The notes beneath the pieces are model-generated. The model saw nothing but the letters and a program-made list of their open reading frames with translations. It searched no databases and had not been told where the DNA came from. A program made the translations under genes and the position numbers. A stretch of DNA of 64,000 nt from Melampsora larici-populina 98AG31 (taxonomy: Eukaryota; Basidiomycota; Pucciniomycetes; Pucciniales; Melampsoraceae): contig NW_006768832.1 of the NCBI RefSeq assembly GCF_000204055.1, positions 103,280 through 167,279 of the forward strand, written 5' to 3'. This document shows, piece after piece, positions 51,483 through 63,486 of this stretch. Each line of letters begins with the position of its first letter. Position 1 is the stretch's first letter.

Positions 51483-54400
51483 ATGCATCATTCTTCATTA
51501 TCAACAAAAGAAGGAAACAAGAGAAAGAAAAGAAATCAACCACCGATATCAATCTATCAAAGCAATATGATATCCGAAGACAATCAAGATTCCACACTTC
51601 CTTCTTTCAATCTATCTCGTTCGAGTGATACTCTCAGACTTGATACCACTCTCGATCATCAATCATCTTCCCCAGCTTCACCATATTCTCCGAGTCCTGG
51701 CTCCCTTACACCCCTTTCAGCACCTCCGCTGTTGGGTACTTCTCAACCGTATATCAACCCGATCTTATTGAAACGTCGCTCTTCATCAGCTAGCTCTCAA
51801 TCTTCTCATATCCCACCAAAACCTTGGCATGGAGGGCCTGGTCAAACTACTGTCAGCGGCGGTGGTGGCCCTCAAGGCCGTCAGATTACTCTTGGGACAA
51901 CCGGTGGGCAAAATTCTACGAGTGGTGTCGCTGGTGGAACTGGAACGGTACCTCAATCGGAGCCTATGTCACCTGCTGCGAATGATAGTATCACGCTTGG
52001 TCAATTGAAGCAAATGGTCAAAGGCGTCAACCGTGAGCGCGTGAGTGATAGTATTGACGAGCTGAGTTTTTTCCTACGCAGCACATTGACCCTTTTGTTT
52101 TTCACCAGCAATCTGTATATGATTTTCCGTCCCTCCATCCGTACCCGCCTCATATTGCTCCACCCACAAACCTATCAGAGAGTCCTGGCGTAGACTCTGA
52201 TACTTTCATCAATGAGCTCGATGAGTTCTATTCTTATGTTGAAGTCCCGGGTGTCTTGGAAGGTCAAGAAATGTGGGGCGATGACTGCGACGGCACCTCT
52301 TCTCCAACCTGCAATCCTCCAAACCACAAACCTGGATCCACCAAAAGCTGGTCTCAATGGGCGAAGGAGAAGACCCAGACGGCCCCACCGTGGACGGAAG
52401 CTGAACCTAAGTTGCAGAAGAGCTATATCATTCATTTGCTTGATCGATTGGAAGACAAAGATCCAGAAATTAGATTTGACTCTGCTCGTAGAATACTTTA
52501 CATTGCTCAAGGCACTTTTTCACAATCTACGTCCAAAAACCACCACGTCCATCTTATCATGCACAACGTACGCGTCCTACGAGAAGCCGGTGCCTTGGAA
52601 GCTGTGTTTGCTGCTCTGAAAGGAGTTGGCGGTCGACATGACTGGATTAGCAGCCTGCCTGAAGCTCCTGAATCAACTGCCCCTGCTTCGGGTTCAGGAC
52701 CATGTCTGCATCCTCATGACCGGCAAGCTTTTCTTGAAGAGATCAACGGTGAACTCGCAATTCATTTAGCAGTTCTTTATTTCATGGTCGAAGTGTTTAG
52801 AGGGGACGATGCTTGGGGGGAGGAATTGAGTGAGAGATATTTGACCTCAATAAGGATATTACGATGACAGCTTGTCACTCAACGCTTTCTTTTTGTCTTC
52901 TCCAGTGGGGCTGGATCCACCATTACCAATCTACATGTTTGGATTGGTGGCAGGCTTGCGTGAAAAAAATGCGAAAGGCTACCCTGTTAAGAAAGTGAGT
53001 GAATCAACACTCATGATTTCGAAGTCACAAATTGCGTTTGTCTTCCCAAATGACGTTTGAAAAGTTTCGCAGTTATTGCTCCTCTTGTGGAAGAGCATGC
53101 TTGCCACGCTTGGTGGTATGCGCGATGTTGATCGGGTCAAACATATGGTCAGAACTATAGAAAGCCTCCCGCCTGATGGTTCGACACCTGCTAGTTCCTT
53201 CAAAGTTTCACCTATTGATTTTCACACTTTTCGGAAGGAGATTCTTGCCAAATATCCAACCTATGTCTCCTCAGACGTTTCCGAGGTCTATCTTGCCCGT
53301 ATCGCTGCCGCTGCTGCCCCTACCCCGATCAGACCCAGTGCCATGTATCACCCTGGCAATCCTTCTATTCCGCATGATCCATCGGCACACACCAAAATGC
53401 AAGGCAACCACAACCTCCAGCCCGGTACACCAGCTCCATCGCCTCCTCCGTCCCCACAACAGAAGCCCAAGAAACAGCAATTTCAAACAGATCAAACACG
53501 ACCATTTGTACTTCCCTTCTCCCCTGCCAACGCCAAGCTGACCAGTGCTGGCCTTCCGTCTCTCGTACCAAGAAGTATCGACGAAGCAGGCGAGCTCTAC
53601 CGTAGTCATTTGAGAATTAGTACGGAACTCTGGCAAACCTGGAAGGTTCGGGAAGAGTTTATGGCCGACGAGTCTGGTTTAGCTAGAGTCGAAGCGGCTG
53701 CAGAAGCCAAGTCACAGAAATACAGAGAACGGGACTCGCTGCAGGGTGTAACAAACCGACTTTCAACCCTATCGCTAGAACCCACACCAGCTAGTGACAA
53801 TCATGTTGCAAATGAGTCCTTGATCCCTGATTCGTTGCAGATGTTGATTGATCTTGAGGCCAAGATTCGATGTGATGTTGCGACAGCGGAGCGCTTGCAG
53901 GATAACTCGACGTCCAAAAAGTTGAAACAGGATGCCATGGACACCCAGCGTTTACAAAGAGTAGAACTGATTTATGTCCGTAGCATTTTTTTGTAAGCTC
54001 TCCAGTGCGACTGAAATTGTTTGGCCCCAATCTAGCGAAGTATTTTACCTCAGATGCAAAGTGCGGTCATCGTATTACTCAAGTTACTACTCGCTACAGT
54101 AACTGCCAATACCAATCCTAACAACTCTCACGATGCGGAGCAACGTCAGTGACTCGTTGCTAAGATCGGTCATGATTAGTGTTAATCCTTGACGTATTTG
54201 ATGCTGCATTTTCCGAGCAGCCAAGCCATCACCAACTATTGAGGACATTGACATCCTGCGACACCGGGAGATCACATCCAAAGCCGTGTCTGCGATCTTG
54301 ATCCTGAGCCTCAAGTGGTTCAAGACATCACGTGAGTCATCCTATGATGCGAGAAGAGTACTGTCTTTGGGTCTGACTGGAGACGTATCTTAGATGTTAT

Positions 54401-56225
54401 GAAGTTCCATTACTTGGCTCAACTGTTGGTTGATTCTAATTGCTTGTTGCTAATCCTGAAGATGTTTGGTCTTCAAGAGGTCGCCACCCAAGTCAAGACA
54501 AAAAACGAATGCGAGGATTACAAGTGCGTGACTTAAGCATCATCCAATCCTTGAGAACTTGTCGAATTTAACAAAGACATTTACGCAATATCTTCCATTG
54601 GATCAGCTTCTTCCGATATTGTGCTTTACATGGATCGCGATCTTCCGCTCAAACACACCCTGACGAAGAACCTATGCAGCAAAATATATCTCCGATCATC
54701 ACTAAAACTACCCGGGCGGGTGACGAGGAAGTAGAACTGATCACAGATTATTCTTGGAGGAATTTCTTTGCTGCAATCAACTTTGTTCACATTCTACAAA
54801 AACTGACCAAGGGCAGGATACATCGCATACTGCTTTTAGTCCAGTACAAAAGCTCGGTAGGTAGTCCATTATAGCAGTTTCTGTTCATCACATGCCTCGG
54901 ATTCTCTTTTATTGAGCTCAATCATACCTGCATTGACCACCACAGGCCATCTTAAAGAGGATACTTCGCGCAAATCAGCCTACCTTACAACTCTATGTTC
55001 TCAAGGTTATCAAGAGCCAAATACCGTATTGTGGGCGGAAATGGAGACAAGGCAGGCTAATTTGTGTCCAGCGCATATTCCTAATTCCAAATTGACGTCG
55101 AGTTCTTTTTTGACTCGTCAAGCCAATATGAAGGTCATCACTGCTATATATCTCAACTGCCGCGCGGATTTACGAGACGAATGGCTTCTGGGAGTTGACT
55201 TGGATGGCGATGTGGAAGATTCATTCGTTAGCCTTCTTAACGTCTTTTCACGCCATCTGCAGCCTTCTTGACTTCGTCTTCCGTAACTTCAGCCTCAGGA
55301 ACAAGCTTTGCGATCGCTTGTCAGCTTTTACAATTGTAAACATTACGGTGCTTTTGCACCTCACCTGTACCGTCGGCCATCTGTCATGGCAACAGATGGT
55401 GCTCCAAACCAACTCAACGCCGCTTGGAACCCAGCCGATCGCCAAGGGGCAACTGGCCTTATCCAGTCGGTTGCCCTGCAAAACGCTAACGATACAGACG
55501 CATTTCCTCCTGTGCGGTCATTTTATGATAACTCACGAATGTTAGACCCCACATCCACTATCGATGGATTTCTCGAGGATTATGAAGTCGAAAGTCTTTT
55601 CTATCCACACTATTCGGTGAACAGTCATGGCCTACTGGAACGGAACGATGATGCTACAACGTCAGCTTGGAATCGACTTGGTGAACTGCTTGGTGATTTT
55701 GAGGATATCTCGGACACAGAGAGCATTGCCTCGATTGGGTACCTCGGGGGAGAATTTGGCGCGGATGGAGGGAACGCGGACACATCGGACATGACGTCAC
55801 TAGATGAGTTCAAAGATGGAGACCATTACAGTCGACGAGCTGAATGGGAACATCTTTCACCTGAGACTATCACGGCCTTGGAAGAAGAAAGGAAGACATC
55901 AGAACAATTGAACCAGCAAGGATCCCCTTCACAGCTTCCACGCCGACGAAAGAGCAGCGAACAAAAAAGCCCAGCTTTACGACCCGTGGTTTTGGACGGA
56001 CGAGAAGAGGAGGAGGACCAAACAGATGATATTGATAGCGAGTTTGGTATGTCAAATACCGGCTCGCGCGATACAAACCTCATCACATCTCCTGGCGGCG
56101 TGAGTGGATCAGCGACCACACGCTCGCCACATTGTTCGCCACATTTTGGGCCACAGTCGCCACTGAGCCCAGTGCATCACGGTGGACCAGCGGTAGATGA
56201 AGTTGAATTGATATTTGGAGAATGA
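51483..56225 (+). CDS. FAR11: Far11/STRIP-family STRIPAK scaffold
   Basis: Eleven exons join into 1,329 codons without a stop: 51483-52040, 52109-52829, 52906-52994, 53073-53975, 54054-54144, 54221-54331, 54394-54523, 54607-54856, 54946-55051, 55123-55226 and 55299-56225. The N-terminal N1221-like domain includes LGQLKQMVKG, FYSYVEVPGVLEGQEMW and RRILYIAQGTFSQ. PVKK-LLLLLWKSML falls across an exon join near residue 456. The C-terminal domain has IVLLKLLLATVTANT, SLKWFKTSH, VMKFHYLAQLLVDSN, IKSQIPYCGRKWRQ, NMKVITAIY and the end VDEVELIFGE. The family (yeast Far11, Neurospora HAM-2, animal STRIP1/2) scaffolds the PP2A-containing STRIPAK complex in cell fusion, growth and cell-cycle signalling. 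The exon 9 donor is GC, not GT; the exon 4 donor (GTCCGT) is weak and may be wrong. Low-complexity Ser/Pro segments lie in exons 1, 4 and 11. Confidence 0.85.
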
Positions 56226-56536
56226 GAAGTAGGAAAAACGTTGAGTATCCTTTGCAGTTTGTTCTTCTAGAATGAGTTGCTACAACTACATGTATTGTGA
56301 GTGTGTAAATGTTATTCATGACCGTCAGGACTGTATCTAGTGGCCCGTAGTTTTATACGCATACTCCAGGACATAACTGGTAGCGGTGGTGGCCTTCCGC
56401 TCATCAGACATCTATATCGGCGGGAGCCCGAGTAATTTTTTCGCACAAATTGTTGACTGCCCGGGTAAAGTGACAGTCATTGAGGCCTTTCAATTGTTGT
56501 GCAAGATGCCCTGAGCCTTGATCAAGGAGGCTTTTA
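56226..56536. other. 3' flank of the Far11/STRIP gene
   Basis: No further gene is seen; it likely holds the transcript's 3' UTR. Confidence 0.4.
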
Positions 56537-56842
56537 GAGCACCCACTATGGTGGGAGTGTTTTATCGTAAAGTTTGCGTTCCTGAGCGCGAAGTTTGATC
56601 ATGCGTGTTTTACCAAAGTTGGTAACCGCGTGAAATCCACTATGGGATGATTTATCGTCTGCTTTCCCTAGTTCCTACGATAAATCAAGTCGTAGGCTTG
56701 CGTAAATCTGAGCACACGAAGTGCAAGACTTGACGCAGCCGTACGGACCGCAGGTCTAAAACAGGTCCATAGTGGACCTGTTGGTATTTTAGCGTTAGGG
56801 TAACGCTAAATCACCGAGTTAACGCAACCATAGTGGGTGCTC
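56537..56842. mobile_element. 306-bp MITE with TTA target duplication (Harbinger-like)
   Basis: Ends read GAGCACCCACTATGG and the inverse CCATAGTGGGTGCTC. TTA flanks both sides (56534-56536, 56843-56845), the target preference of PIF/Harbinger elements. ACTATGG motifs recur inside (CCACTATGGG, TCCATAGTGGA). Non-coding. Confidence 0.75.
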
Positions 56843-56899
56843 TTAAACCTACAAATCACTGTTGCTACTGGTAACAGGACAAGACCCTTTCAAAACTAC

Positions 56900-57268
56900 C
56901 ACGCCGGGCAAATTCAGGTCATGCAGTGCATACAGGTTGCACAGTCCTGAATGCATGCCAGGACCTGGGGGCCCTGTCACGCATGCAGGACTCATTATCC
57001 TGTACACACTCTGTATCAATCATACCAATCACATGTATTTGAGTATGTACTGAGATGTATATGTCACATAGCTATAAGCCTCTCATGAGGTCTGTATTGG
57101 CCCATTATTGTGGGCCAGATACCCATGTCACTTGCATGACTGGTGGGGGTGCAATACATGAAGACTTGTCATGCAGCTGTGACATGACTCAGGGTGCAAA
57201 AATATTTTCTGTTTTCAACATGACTGCGCAACCTGTATTCACTCCATGACCTCAATTTGCCCGGCGTG
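56900..57268. mobile_element. 369-bp MITE with CAC ends and TAC target duplication
   Basis: Ends CACGCCGGGCAAATTCAGG and, inverted, CACGCCGGGCAAATTGAGG; arms match over about 45 bp. TAC flanks at 56897-56899 and 57269-57271. The interior has several CATGCAG/CTGCATG motifs. CACTA-like by ends and duplication length. Non-coding. Confidence 0.75.
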
Positions 57269-57356
57269 TACAATGTAATGAAGCAAGTGCTGTAGGACAG
57301 TCAGATCTACAGTTGATCCACTCATCTCAACCATACCCTGGCCCCAAGACCCAAAT

Positions 57357-58040
57357 GTGGAGGCTCCAGTAATACCAACAGTGGTTTCTTTGGCAGAGGT
57401 CTGTTTTATGTTTCCCATTTTATTGCCACATTCAACCCATTCTATAAGGGAAAAACTCACCATATCACCACTTCCAAGTCAATCATATGTAGCTCAATTC
57501 AGTTATAGACCCTCATCAACACCATGGCACAGGCAAGCAAAAGCATGCAGAGCTCAAAAAAAGCAATGGAAGAACTTCAACAAGCCCAAATTTTCAGAAG
57601 ATGCTTTGTCAAATTCCAAATCAGAAGATGAATCAACTGCTGTAGTAAGCTCAAAGTTCCAGCTAATCCTGGACAAAGTTATTCCAAACCCACATGGTGC
57701 CAATTTGTGGATTATCACACCATATCATCCTGTGATCACAATTTCATCAGACTGCAATTCTGATGCCAAGGATTTACAAACCCCCAGCCTCCTCAATCAG
57801 TTGTCCTCCAACCATCCAAGCTCTATTGCATGTCTATTGATCCAGATTATCAAACCAAAGATCATGATGTGGATCCCTTGTAAATATCAGTATATCCACA
57901 ATCTAACATCACATATTCCTCAGATGAATAAGTCACTTGTGAACAACACATCATTCCCTGTTTTTACCCATCCTTTCTTGTACCAATCACCTCTTAGCAA
58001 AAGAAAAAGCAAGGATGATTGTATCCTCAAAGGCTATTAA
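57357..58040 (+). CDS. Uncertain 200-residue frame
   Basis: An open frame of 227 codons without an ATG near its start. It has Ser/Lys-rich segments (KKQWKNFNKPKFSEDALSNS) and ITPYHPVITISSDCNS. A further Arg/Lys-rich frame overlaps its end (58015-58212). No domain recognised; perhaps the 3' part of a decayed gene. Confidence 0.22.
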   Translation: MEAPVIPTVVSLAEVCFMFPILLPHSTHSIREKLTISPLPSQSYVAQFSYRPSSTPWHRQAKACRAQKKQWKNFNKPKFSEDALSNSKSEDESTAVVSSKFQLILDKVIPNPHGANLWIITPYHPVITISSDCNSDAKDLQTPSLLNQLSSNHPSSIACLLIQIIKPKIMMWIPCKYQYIHNLTSHIPQMNKSLVNNTSFPVFTHPFLYQSPLSKRKSKDDCILKGY

Positions 58041-60369
58041 CAGCCTTGGCTTCAAATCAACTCAAATAAGCTTGCACCACACAAAATACCAAAAGAGACT
58101 AAGAGACAAAAGAAGAAGAATTGTAAAAAGGCACTTGGTAAGTCGAAGTTGTCAATGGAGGACTGGGATATCAAAAACCAGTTCCAGACCCCTCTCCTAC
58201 CCCTTCACCTGATATCAAATCTTATGAGCCTTCTGAAGACTCTCAAAAACCAGAATTTTGGATCACAAAAACAAAGACAAAGACAAGAACTTTGCTTTAT
58301 ATAACTCGTCAATCAATGAATGTGTTGATTGACATTGATCTGGCACAAACAACACTTGGTACCTCTAGCACATTGACAGAAAGTACTTACACAATAAAAT
58401 AAAAATGAATTAAAAATTACACCTCTACACTCAAGTTTCAACAGTGCAAATTTTTACAGTGTTATTCTTTATTGAAAGAAGAGACAAATTCTAATAAATA
58501 AATTGATGAAGAAATCTAGAAGATTTCATTTAACTTATTAGAATAACAATCAATTCAAAGGGTTCTGTTTTATCCCTGCCCGGTCAAAGGGATCAAACAA
58601 GACCCGGAATAGGCCAAAACTATGTAACTAGCAAGGCAGAGAGAAGTTAGCAAACCAGTCAGGGTTTGAATTGACCCATCTCATATTCTAATGGTTGGTA
58701 AAGCCAAGAGAAAAGTTACTCCTTGTAAATCAGAGGCTACCAAGCTAGAAAGAAGATTATTCATCCTATAATCAATTGAATTCCCGTTATCTTCTATCTT
58801 CACCAGACTTGTGAGGGTTGGGTACTCTTTGAGAGTGCTCTATGCTCACTAAAGTTGGAAAATGGGTAGTGTAGTAATGGAATTTGATTCTTTATTTCAA
58901 ATGTGTAGTATTTACAAAATGAAATAAAGAAAAGAAAGAAAGTAAAAGAGACTGATAGTCTGTTTGGATAAGTCCAGACAGACTACAGTTAGATGCCTCC
59001 TTGAAAGGAGGTTTGATTTATAATTAATAATTATTATAAAGTACGAAGGCTGGATCCAAGGCCCTCCTTTAATCTTTAAAGTAACAGATTAAAGAGTGAG
59101 GTGAAGGTCACTAGTCTGGTTGTTACAAAGTCACCAACTTATGGTTATTCAGAAGGTACACCAACCTGAGAGTTGATATAGGTCACTAACCTATGGTTGT
59201 TCAGAAGGTACACCAACCTGTGAGTTGATATAGGTCACTAACCTGTAGTTGTTCAAGAGGTAACTAACCTTGAAGTTAATTGGAAGGTCACTAACCTAGA
59301 AATGTTCTACTTAGGGAAAGTAGAGGATCCAGAAAGGGGAAGAAAGAGATTACTTTATCTTTTAGTCAGGAAGCTGCTTTAAAGATATGAAGTGAATCAC
59401 TAGTCTTATTATTATAAGACTTTTGATTATGTACTTCAATTGAACTTTAAAGGGTTCTTTAAAAGATGTGTGTAATAAATTGCTTGGGGGATTTTCTTGA
59501 ATGCTGGGAGAGGAGGGGATTATATACTCTCCTCTCTAAACCTAACTGTAGTGGTATTTGTTTGTATCACAACATTGGTTTAGGGTTTGTTGTTAATGAT
59601 TGTTATGATCATTATTAATTATGCTTAATTACATATACACACTAAGTATATTATGTAGTATAAGCATTTGAAACCAAAGCATTTTGACTCTTGACACTGA
59701 GTTATGAGGTGTTGACGATGTTTTATAACATACTACATGTGGTTTTAAGTGTAGATGTATATGTAATTAATATTTTTATATGTTTTATTACATGTTACAT
59801 ACTGTCTATTGGCCGTATGTATATGTAATTAGGTTTGTATATGATAATTCTTTATTGCAAGTTAGTTTTGGGTACATGTATATGTACTCAGGGCTGACAA
59901 AACTTCAAACTCCTTTTCTTGTTTCTTTTAGAAATTCCACGTTTTACTATTAAAAATCTTGTTATAACTCAACAGATTCTTTTTATCTTACAACTTGGTT
60001 CCTTCGAGAAACTTGTTATTCATTTGTTGCTCATTTCTGCTTTTTGGTAATCTTGCCTTATCAAGCTAGCACTGAATTGTTGCCTGGAAGCCTGTTTACT
60101 TGAGCTGTATTCCTTTCAGAAGACTATCTTAAGTACTGACTTTAAATAAGTGTTCAGGCAGCAGTAGCCATTCTGCACCCTATACTAATATAGAAAACAA
60201 CTATATTATTTACATCTTTTTGGTTTACAAGGAACTGAAAAATAAACCTTCCCTTAAATTAAATATCAAGCTTTAGATATACAGCTTGTAATTCATCATT
60301 CAAATATCTTTCCATCCAACTCTTGTGTGCCTAGAGACTTAGGCTGACAAAATCACTTGTGTTGAGTCA
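58041..60369. other. AT-rich non-coding region with a 52-bp repeat
   Basis: No gene is seen. At 59127-59307 a unit of about 52 bp (AGGTCACTAACCTATGGTTG...GTTGATAT) is repeated 3.4 times with decay. The surrounding sequence could be part of an LTR but no ends were recognised. Confidence 0.5.
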
Positions 60370-60891
60370 ATGAGCCACACACTCAAACAAGAACAACCAA
60401 CATTTGAATGCTCATCAGCAATTATTGACAACCTCCAAGAATACCATTCACAATGGCTCAAGCTCACTATCAATGGTGAAAGTGTTATGATATTACTGAC
60501 TCAAATTCAAGTACATCACGAGCTCAATCAGCCAACTGTAGAAATGGTAGGGAAGTTGAGTGAAGTGTTTTGGTTCATTCTCTTTTGGGTATAAGGATGG
60601 TGGAGTCAGTGTGTCAAATTTTCCTTTTTTGGTCATGAGTAGCTAGGTGTGTTTTTCTTCTTATCCAATTTCTCTGTGGCCATTTCCCAATTGGGCTAGT
60701 TGTGTTCCCCCTTGCTTCAGGGTCATTTTTGTGCGTGTCAAATCTTTTTCTTATATACTCAGTACCTCTCAAGCTTCTGGTTCCCCCCTCATTGTGTGGA
60801 ACCTGGAAGCTTAGAGTGAGTCCTTTTAGTTATCCTCACGCTAGTTTTCCTTTTCTTTTACACCTGGAAAGGTACTCACCCTCTTGTATAG
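60370..60891. other. No firm gene
   Basis: A 74-codon plus frame at 60370-60594 (MSHTLKQEQPTFECSSAIID) is the best candidate but has no motif. Confidence 0.2.
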
Positions 60892-61232
60892 GCCTCCCTA
60901 CCACCTTTACTTTTTCCTGCTTTCTTGCAGGTAAGGCGTCAATTCCTCCGCCCATCTTCTTCACTTCTGAGTTTCTTTGAGTAGCCTTGAAACTCATCAC
61001 CTGTCTGTCCAGGTAAATTCTTTTACTGTTTCTGTTTTTCTTTCTCTTTCTTTTTCTCATTCAAGTCGTGAAAGAAATATATGATCATGTGGAACCTGGA
61101 AGCTTAGAGCCTCCCTACCACCTTTACTTTTTCCTGCTTTCTCACAGGTAAGGTGTCGATTCCTCTGCCCATCTTCTTCACTTCTGAGTTTCTTTGAGTA
61201 GCCTCGAAACTCATCACCTGTCTGTCCAGGTC
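60892..61232. repeat. Direct repeat of about 122 bp
   Basis: 60892-61013 (GCCTCCCTACCACCTTTAC...CTGTCTGTCCAGGT) recurs at 61110-61232 with only a few changes, offset 218 bp. GTGGAACCTGGAAGCTTAGAG also occurs twice (about 60796 and 61089), so a larger segment was duplicated and rearranged. Confidence 0.85.
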
Positions 61233-61389
61233 TTCGCGTTGTTTCTGCCACTCAACGTCATGTTATTTCAGAAAGTAATCCTTCTGTCATTGCTTTGATC
61301 CTCATCTCAGCCTCCTCAATGCTTGGACAGCCTTCATATAAAAATATTGTCAACCAACCGACTACAGGAGTCAGTTGAGCAAACAAGAT

Positions 61390-61875
61390 TGAAAACAAGC
61401 TTTTGGGAGTACTGTACCTTGGTGCAGGGTACAATACTGGAGGGGCTCCAGTCCCATTTTTATTTTCAGGTACAGTACTCAGTATCATACCTGACACACA
61501 GTTACGGCGCTGGGTACTGAAGCAGCAAGGTACTTGATAGCCTTTGTCCTTGTTGTCAAGTTGCACCACTAATGCAATTTTGTTTGTTAATTATCTTATC
61601 TTTCTTTATCACTTTAAACATGTTTTTTGTCAATACAACAGCTGCTTTGCCACAGTACCAAAGAGGTACTTGCCACGCTACCAAGTGGTACCTGCCTAGG
61701 TACAGCACTGTACCGTATTGGCATTTGCCACTCAGGTACTGGTACAGTACTGTACCTATCTCTTGAAAGGTGTATGATACTATCCTTGGAGACGTAAGGC
61801 AATCTCAGTACTCAGTACTGTATCTGATCCCAAGTACGGTACTGGGTACTACCTTTTTGTGGTACCGTATCTGTT
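61390..61875. repeat. GTAC-palindrome cluster
   Basis: More than a dozen GTAC-centred motifs occur (GGTACAGTACTGTACC, AGTACTCAGTACTGTA, GTACGGTACTGGGTAC). Several are perfect small palindromes in both orientations, suggesting a highly folded non-coding element. Confidence 0.6.
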
Positions 61876-62846
61876 GCTGCATTGTCACCACCCTTACCTC
61901 CTGATTTCACTGAGGTCAATCAATTACAACCAATGAATCTTTCACTGGCATCACATCTTCCAAATCAATACATATAGTTATTTCAATCTTTCTGTTGAGG
62001 TAAGTATGCTTCATTTGATTGCAATTTGTGACTTTCATCATTCTTGTTGATAAGTATGCCCTTGCTTGCCAATTGCCAATTCTCATCTTGCAACTCACAT
62101 TTGATCTGTATATGCAGTATTCAAGCAACTAACATTTTGTTGCTTGTGATTCTTGGTAGTATAGGCCTTCTGATAGATCACTGTGTTAGTTTCATTCAAT
62201 GTTGATGTTATCATGGTGCCTTTGATTGTATTATCTAGATTCTCTGGACAATATTTAATATGATGTATTCAGGTTTACTGCGGTTTGTTGCAATTGATAA
62301 GGAATGAAAATCAACAATTATCATTCGAGTTGATGGCTACTAGGAAGAACATCATTGAGTGAATTTGGGAGACATAGATAATCAAGTATACTACATAAGT
62401 GAATCTTTTGTGATACCTCATTGTCCCACTATAGCAGGAGAGCTTATAAGAAAGGCAGGCAAACACAAAGTATAAAATCAATACCAGAAACATGAAACAG
62501 ACTTGAGTCTTATCAGAATATATATTCATTTCAGATTTCAGATTATTGTGGTTGTTAAAAGTTGTTGACAAAGATGATCATGCATATGCACTGTTTGGTC
62601 AATAATTTTAACATTAGGGTGATTTTCTGGCCAACCTTGGGACCTGAACAAATTCATTCCAAGACAGGTCATAGAATGAGAGGTTGTATTTTCTGGTTAA
62701 GAAAGGGGATCCATATACAGTAGTAGACTTCAATCATTGTGAGGCAAACCAAGGGATTGAGGTCTGAAGCCTTTTTGAAATCTTCAATGACCCAAGATCA
62801 CTACTGGAAAAACACTATGAATGTATTTGGAGTCTTGGAATAGGAT

Positions 62847-62986
62847 CTGATGGTATGCACCACAGCACCAATAAACTAATAATTGAGACAAGGCTTTTCT
62901 AAACAAAGACTCTGACCTGATGGTATGCACCACAGCACCAATAAGCTAACAATCAAGACAATGCTTTTCTAAACAAAGACTCTGAC
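62847..62986. repeat. 70-bp tandem duplication
   Basis: CTGATGGTATGCACCACAGC and the following bases are repeated head to tail at 62847-62916 and 62917-62986 with about six differences. Confidence 0.85.
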
Positions 62987-63164
62987 GTATAAGTTGGTAC
63001 AGATATTTGATTCTATAGTTAGTTTATAAGTTATTGGATTTACATAAGTGATCTCTGGATCTATAACAAAGAGAACAAATTTCCTATCAATCACAATAAA
63101 TAATATAATGATTAATCAATTCATCAAACATGAAATGAAAGAAACAATAGTAGTGAAATTACTT

Positions 63165-63196
63165 ACTTCTCTTCCCAAAGATGGGGGAAGAGAAGT
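63165..63196. repeat. 12-bp hairpin
   Basis: ACTTCTCTTCCC (63165-63176) pairs with GGGAAGAGAAGT (63185-63196) around an 8-nt loop. Confidence 0.6.
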
Positions 63197-63414
63197 AATT
63201 TGAATTTAGAGTATCATGTATAAGTTATCAAACTTCTCAATCCACTGTGGTGGTTTATGATTAACTATTTTCATATTTCTTTCATTCTGAATTTTAATTT
63301 GATCCACAATGTCTTTCTCTTTGTCGATTGAATATTTCAACAAACACTCTTGTGTGGGCACATTGGTGTGTCACTATGAAACAGACATGGTGCAACTTAT
63401 TGACCAAGTCTGAA

Positions 63415-63486
63415 CACATGCAACTCCAATGTTTGAGTAATTCTTTCCTCACATGCAACTCCAATGTTTGAGTAACTCTTTCCTGA
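63415..63486. repeat. 36-bp tandem duplication
   Basis: ACATGCAACTCCAATGTTTG and the next 16 bases occur twice in a row with one difference. No credible gene is seen between 61875 and 64000. Confidence 0.85.

Noticed and set aside
53176..53636. 121-codon frames on both strands
   Set aside because: Shadows of the Pro/Ser-rich part of FAR11 exon 4.
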